This document shows positions 63,269 to 64,000 of a stretch of DNA of 64,000 bases, one piece after another. Each line of letters starts with the position of its first letter. The first letter of the stretch is position 1. A model generated the notes under the pieces. It was not told the DNA's origin. It did no database searches and worked only from the letters and a program-made list of their open reading frames with translations. Both the position numbers and the translations under genes were made by a program. The stretch comes from Octadecabacter sp. SW4 (GTDB lineage Bacteria; Pseudomonadota; Alphaproteobacteria; Rhodobacterales; Rhodobacteraceae): assembly GCF_008065155.1 (NCBI RefSeq), contig NZ_CP042820.1, positions 44,353 through 108,352 of the forward strand, written 5' to 3'.

Positions 63269-63880
63269 CTAAGCGCCCAGCACGCGTTTCCCGTAGTCGC
63301 GCAGGTTGCCTTTGGGATCGACGTATCGGTACAGAGTTACAGGCTTCACGCCCAGCTCACGGCACAGCTCAGAAACGGACGTGTCCCTATTCGCCATAGC
63401 TGCCTGCGCCATCCGGACCTGGGCTTTGGTGAGTGCGAACTTTCGACCACCTTTGCGACCACGCGCGCGGGCAGCCTGCAACCCTGCCATGGTGCGTTCC
63501 CGGATCAACTCGCTTTCAAATTCGGCGAGCGCGGCAAAGATTCCAAATGACAGCCGACCGGCTGCGGTGGTTGTGTCGATCTGTGCTCCTTGGCCTGTGA
63601 GCACCTTCAGGCCGACACCCCGCTCTGACAGTAAGGTCGTCGTTTTCACCAGATGATTCAGACTGCGGCCCATTCTGTCCAGTTTCCAGATCACCAGGAC
63701 ATCGCCTTCGCGTAGAGCCTTCAGGCACGCTTCGAGACCCGGGCGGTCGTTTTTCTTGCCTGAGGCCTGATCGGAATAGATCTGCTCTTCATCTACACCC
63801 GCAGCGATCAAAGCGTCCCTTTGCAAATCAAGGGACTGGCTGCCATCGGCCTTGGAGACGCGTGCATATCCGATCAGCAT
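63269..63880 (-). CDS. Serine recombinase (resolvase/invertase family)
   Basis: A 203-residue protein with the resolvase domain: [20 protein letters not shown] (catalytic Ser in YARVS), [57 protein letters not shown] and [19 protein letters not shown]. The C-terminal helix-turn-helix is [20 protein letters not shown]. It cuts and rejoins DNA at res sites and may come from a Tn3-type transposon. It abuts the truncated virB9, marking a recombination joint. Confidence 0.92.
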   Translation of the reverse strand: MLIGYARVSKADGSQSLDLQRDALIAAGVDEEQIYSDQASGKKNDRPGLEACLKALREGDVLVIWKLDRMGRSLNHLVKTTTLLSERGVGLKVLTGQGAQIDTTTAAGRLSFGIFAALAEFESELIRERTMAGLQAARARGRKGGRKFALTKAQVRMAQAAMANRDTSVSELCRELGVKPVTLYRYVDPKGNLRDYGKRVLGA

Positions 63881-63886
63881 GTTTCA

Positions 63887-63900
63887 CAAACGAACGTTTG
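63887..63900. promoter_or_regulatory. Palindrome before the recombinase gene, res-like half
   Basis: caaacg-aa-cgtttg, 7 bases upstream of the recombinase ATG. Resolvase genes are usually preceded by their res sites, which also act as operators. The remaining 100 bases of the window hold no recognised gene. Confidence 0.4.
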
Positions 63901-64000
63901 AGATGTGCGGAGGAAACCCCAGCTTTCGGGCATGGCATTTATTCCTTAATCCATTACACAATCATCGATAAGCAATCCCCAAAGAGAAAGCAAAAGAAAC

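Overview
The window looks like a large repABC-type conjugative plasmid (or plasmid-derived segment) of an alphaproteobacterium, most probably a marine Rhodobacterales (roseobacter group). This rests on the RepC C-terminal part at the left edge, the Rhodobacteraceae-style set of plasmid backbone proteins (ArdC-like, ParB-like, DUF3768, DUF736, SNO/DarB-like), the MobC/relaxase/VirD4 set, VirB6-B9-B10-B11, and moderate to high GC with alphaproteobacterial codon use. Family names come from motif recognition only; no database search was possible.

Layout. 0-1.3 kb: repC with an AT-rich internal origin. 1.6-3.0 kb: an IS110-family element. 3.2-9.9 kb: backbone block 1 (ArdC-like antirestriction, small proteins, ParB-like protein, PrlF/YhaV toxin-antitoxin). 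10.5-26.8 kb: one co-directional [NiFe]-hydrogenase cluster: an NtrC/HupR-type regulator, a zinc-ribbon protein, hupS and hupL (no Tat signal, no cytochrome b gene, hence group 2a-like), two tandem HiPIP-like small proteins, hupD, a TPR protein, two tiny membrane proteins, a NifU-Rieske fusion, an NHL-repeat protein, hypFCDE, a UreH-like nickel permease and hypAB. 27.8-28.9 kb: IS630. 29.0-35.5 kb: backbone block 2 (DarB-like methyltransferase-helicase, DUF6878, DUF6915 and DUF736 proteins). 36.1-44.7 kb: stress and ion cargo (MFS, ZntB, PsiE, GroEL/GroES, CBS, SPW, two EF-hand proteins flanking a Na+/Ca2+ exchanger). 45.1-45.7 kb: ParE/antitoxin pair. 46.3-53.5 kb: DUF2493 protein, MobC, relaxase and VirD4/TraG. 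53.7-56.2 kb: a complete IS66 element with an 8-bp target duplication. 56.3-58.7 kb: an OLD-like AAA/TOPRIM protein with a small partner, a candidate defence pair. 58.7-63.3 kb: T4SS genes on the minus strand, ending in a virB9 that lost its 5' part beside a serine recombinase.

How the genes work together. The hydrogenase cluster encodes the catalytic dimer, nearly the full Hyp maturation set, nickel uptake, a regulator and a group of candidate electron-transfer proteins, so it could confer H2 oxidation as a transferable trait. It lies between the two backbone blocks. Two dispersed intergenic repeat families (A and B) occur in mirror order around the hydrogenase and stress-cargo modules, which suggests capture of chromosomal segments.

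Caution. Several long conserved genes (hypB, darB-like, mobC, relaxase, traG, IS630 transposase) are each broken by what looks like a single-base length change in a homopolymer, mostly of G or C. This suggests either assembly error or real decay, and it affects how intact the conjugation system should be considered.
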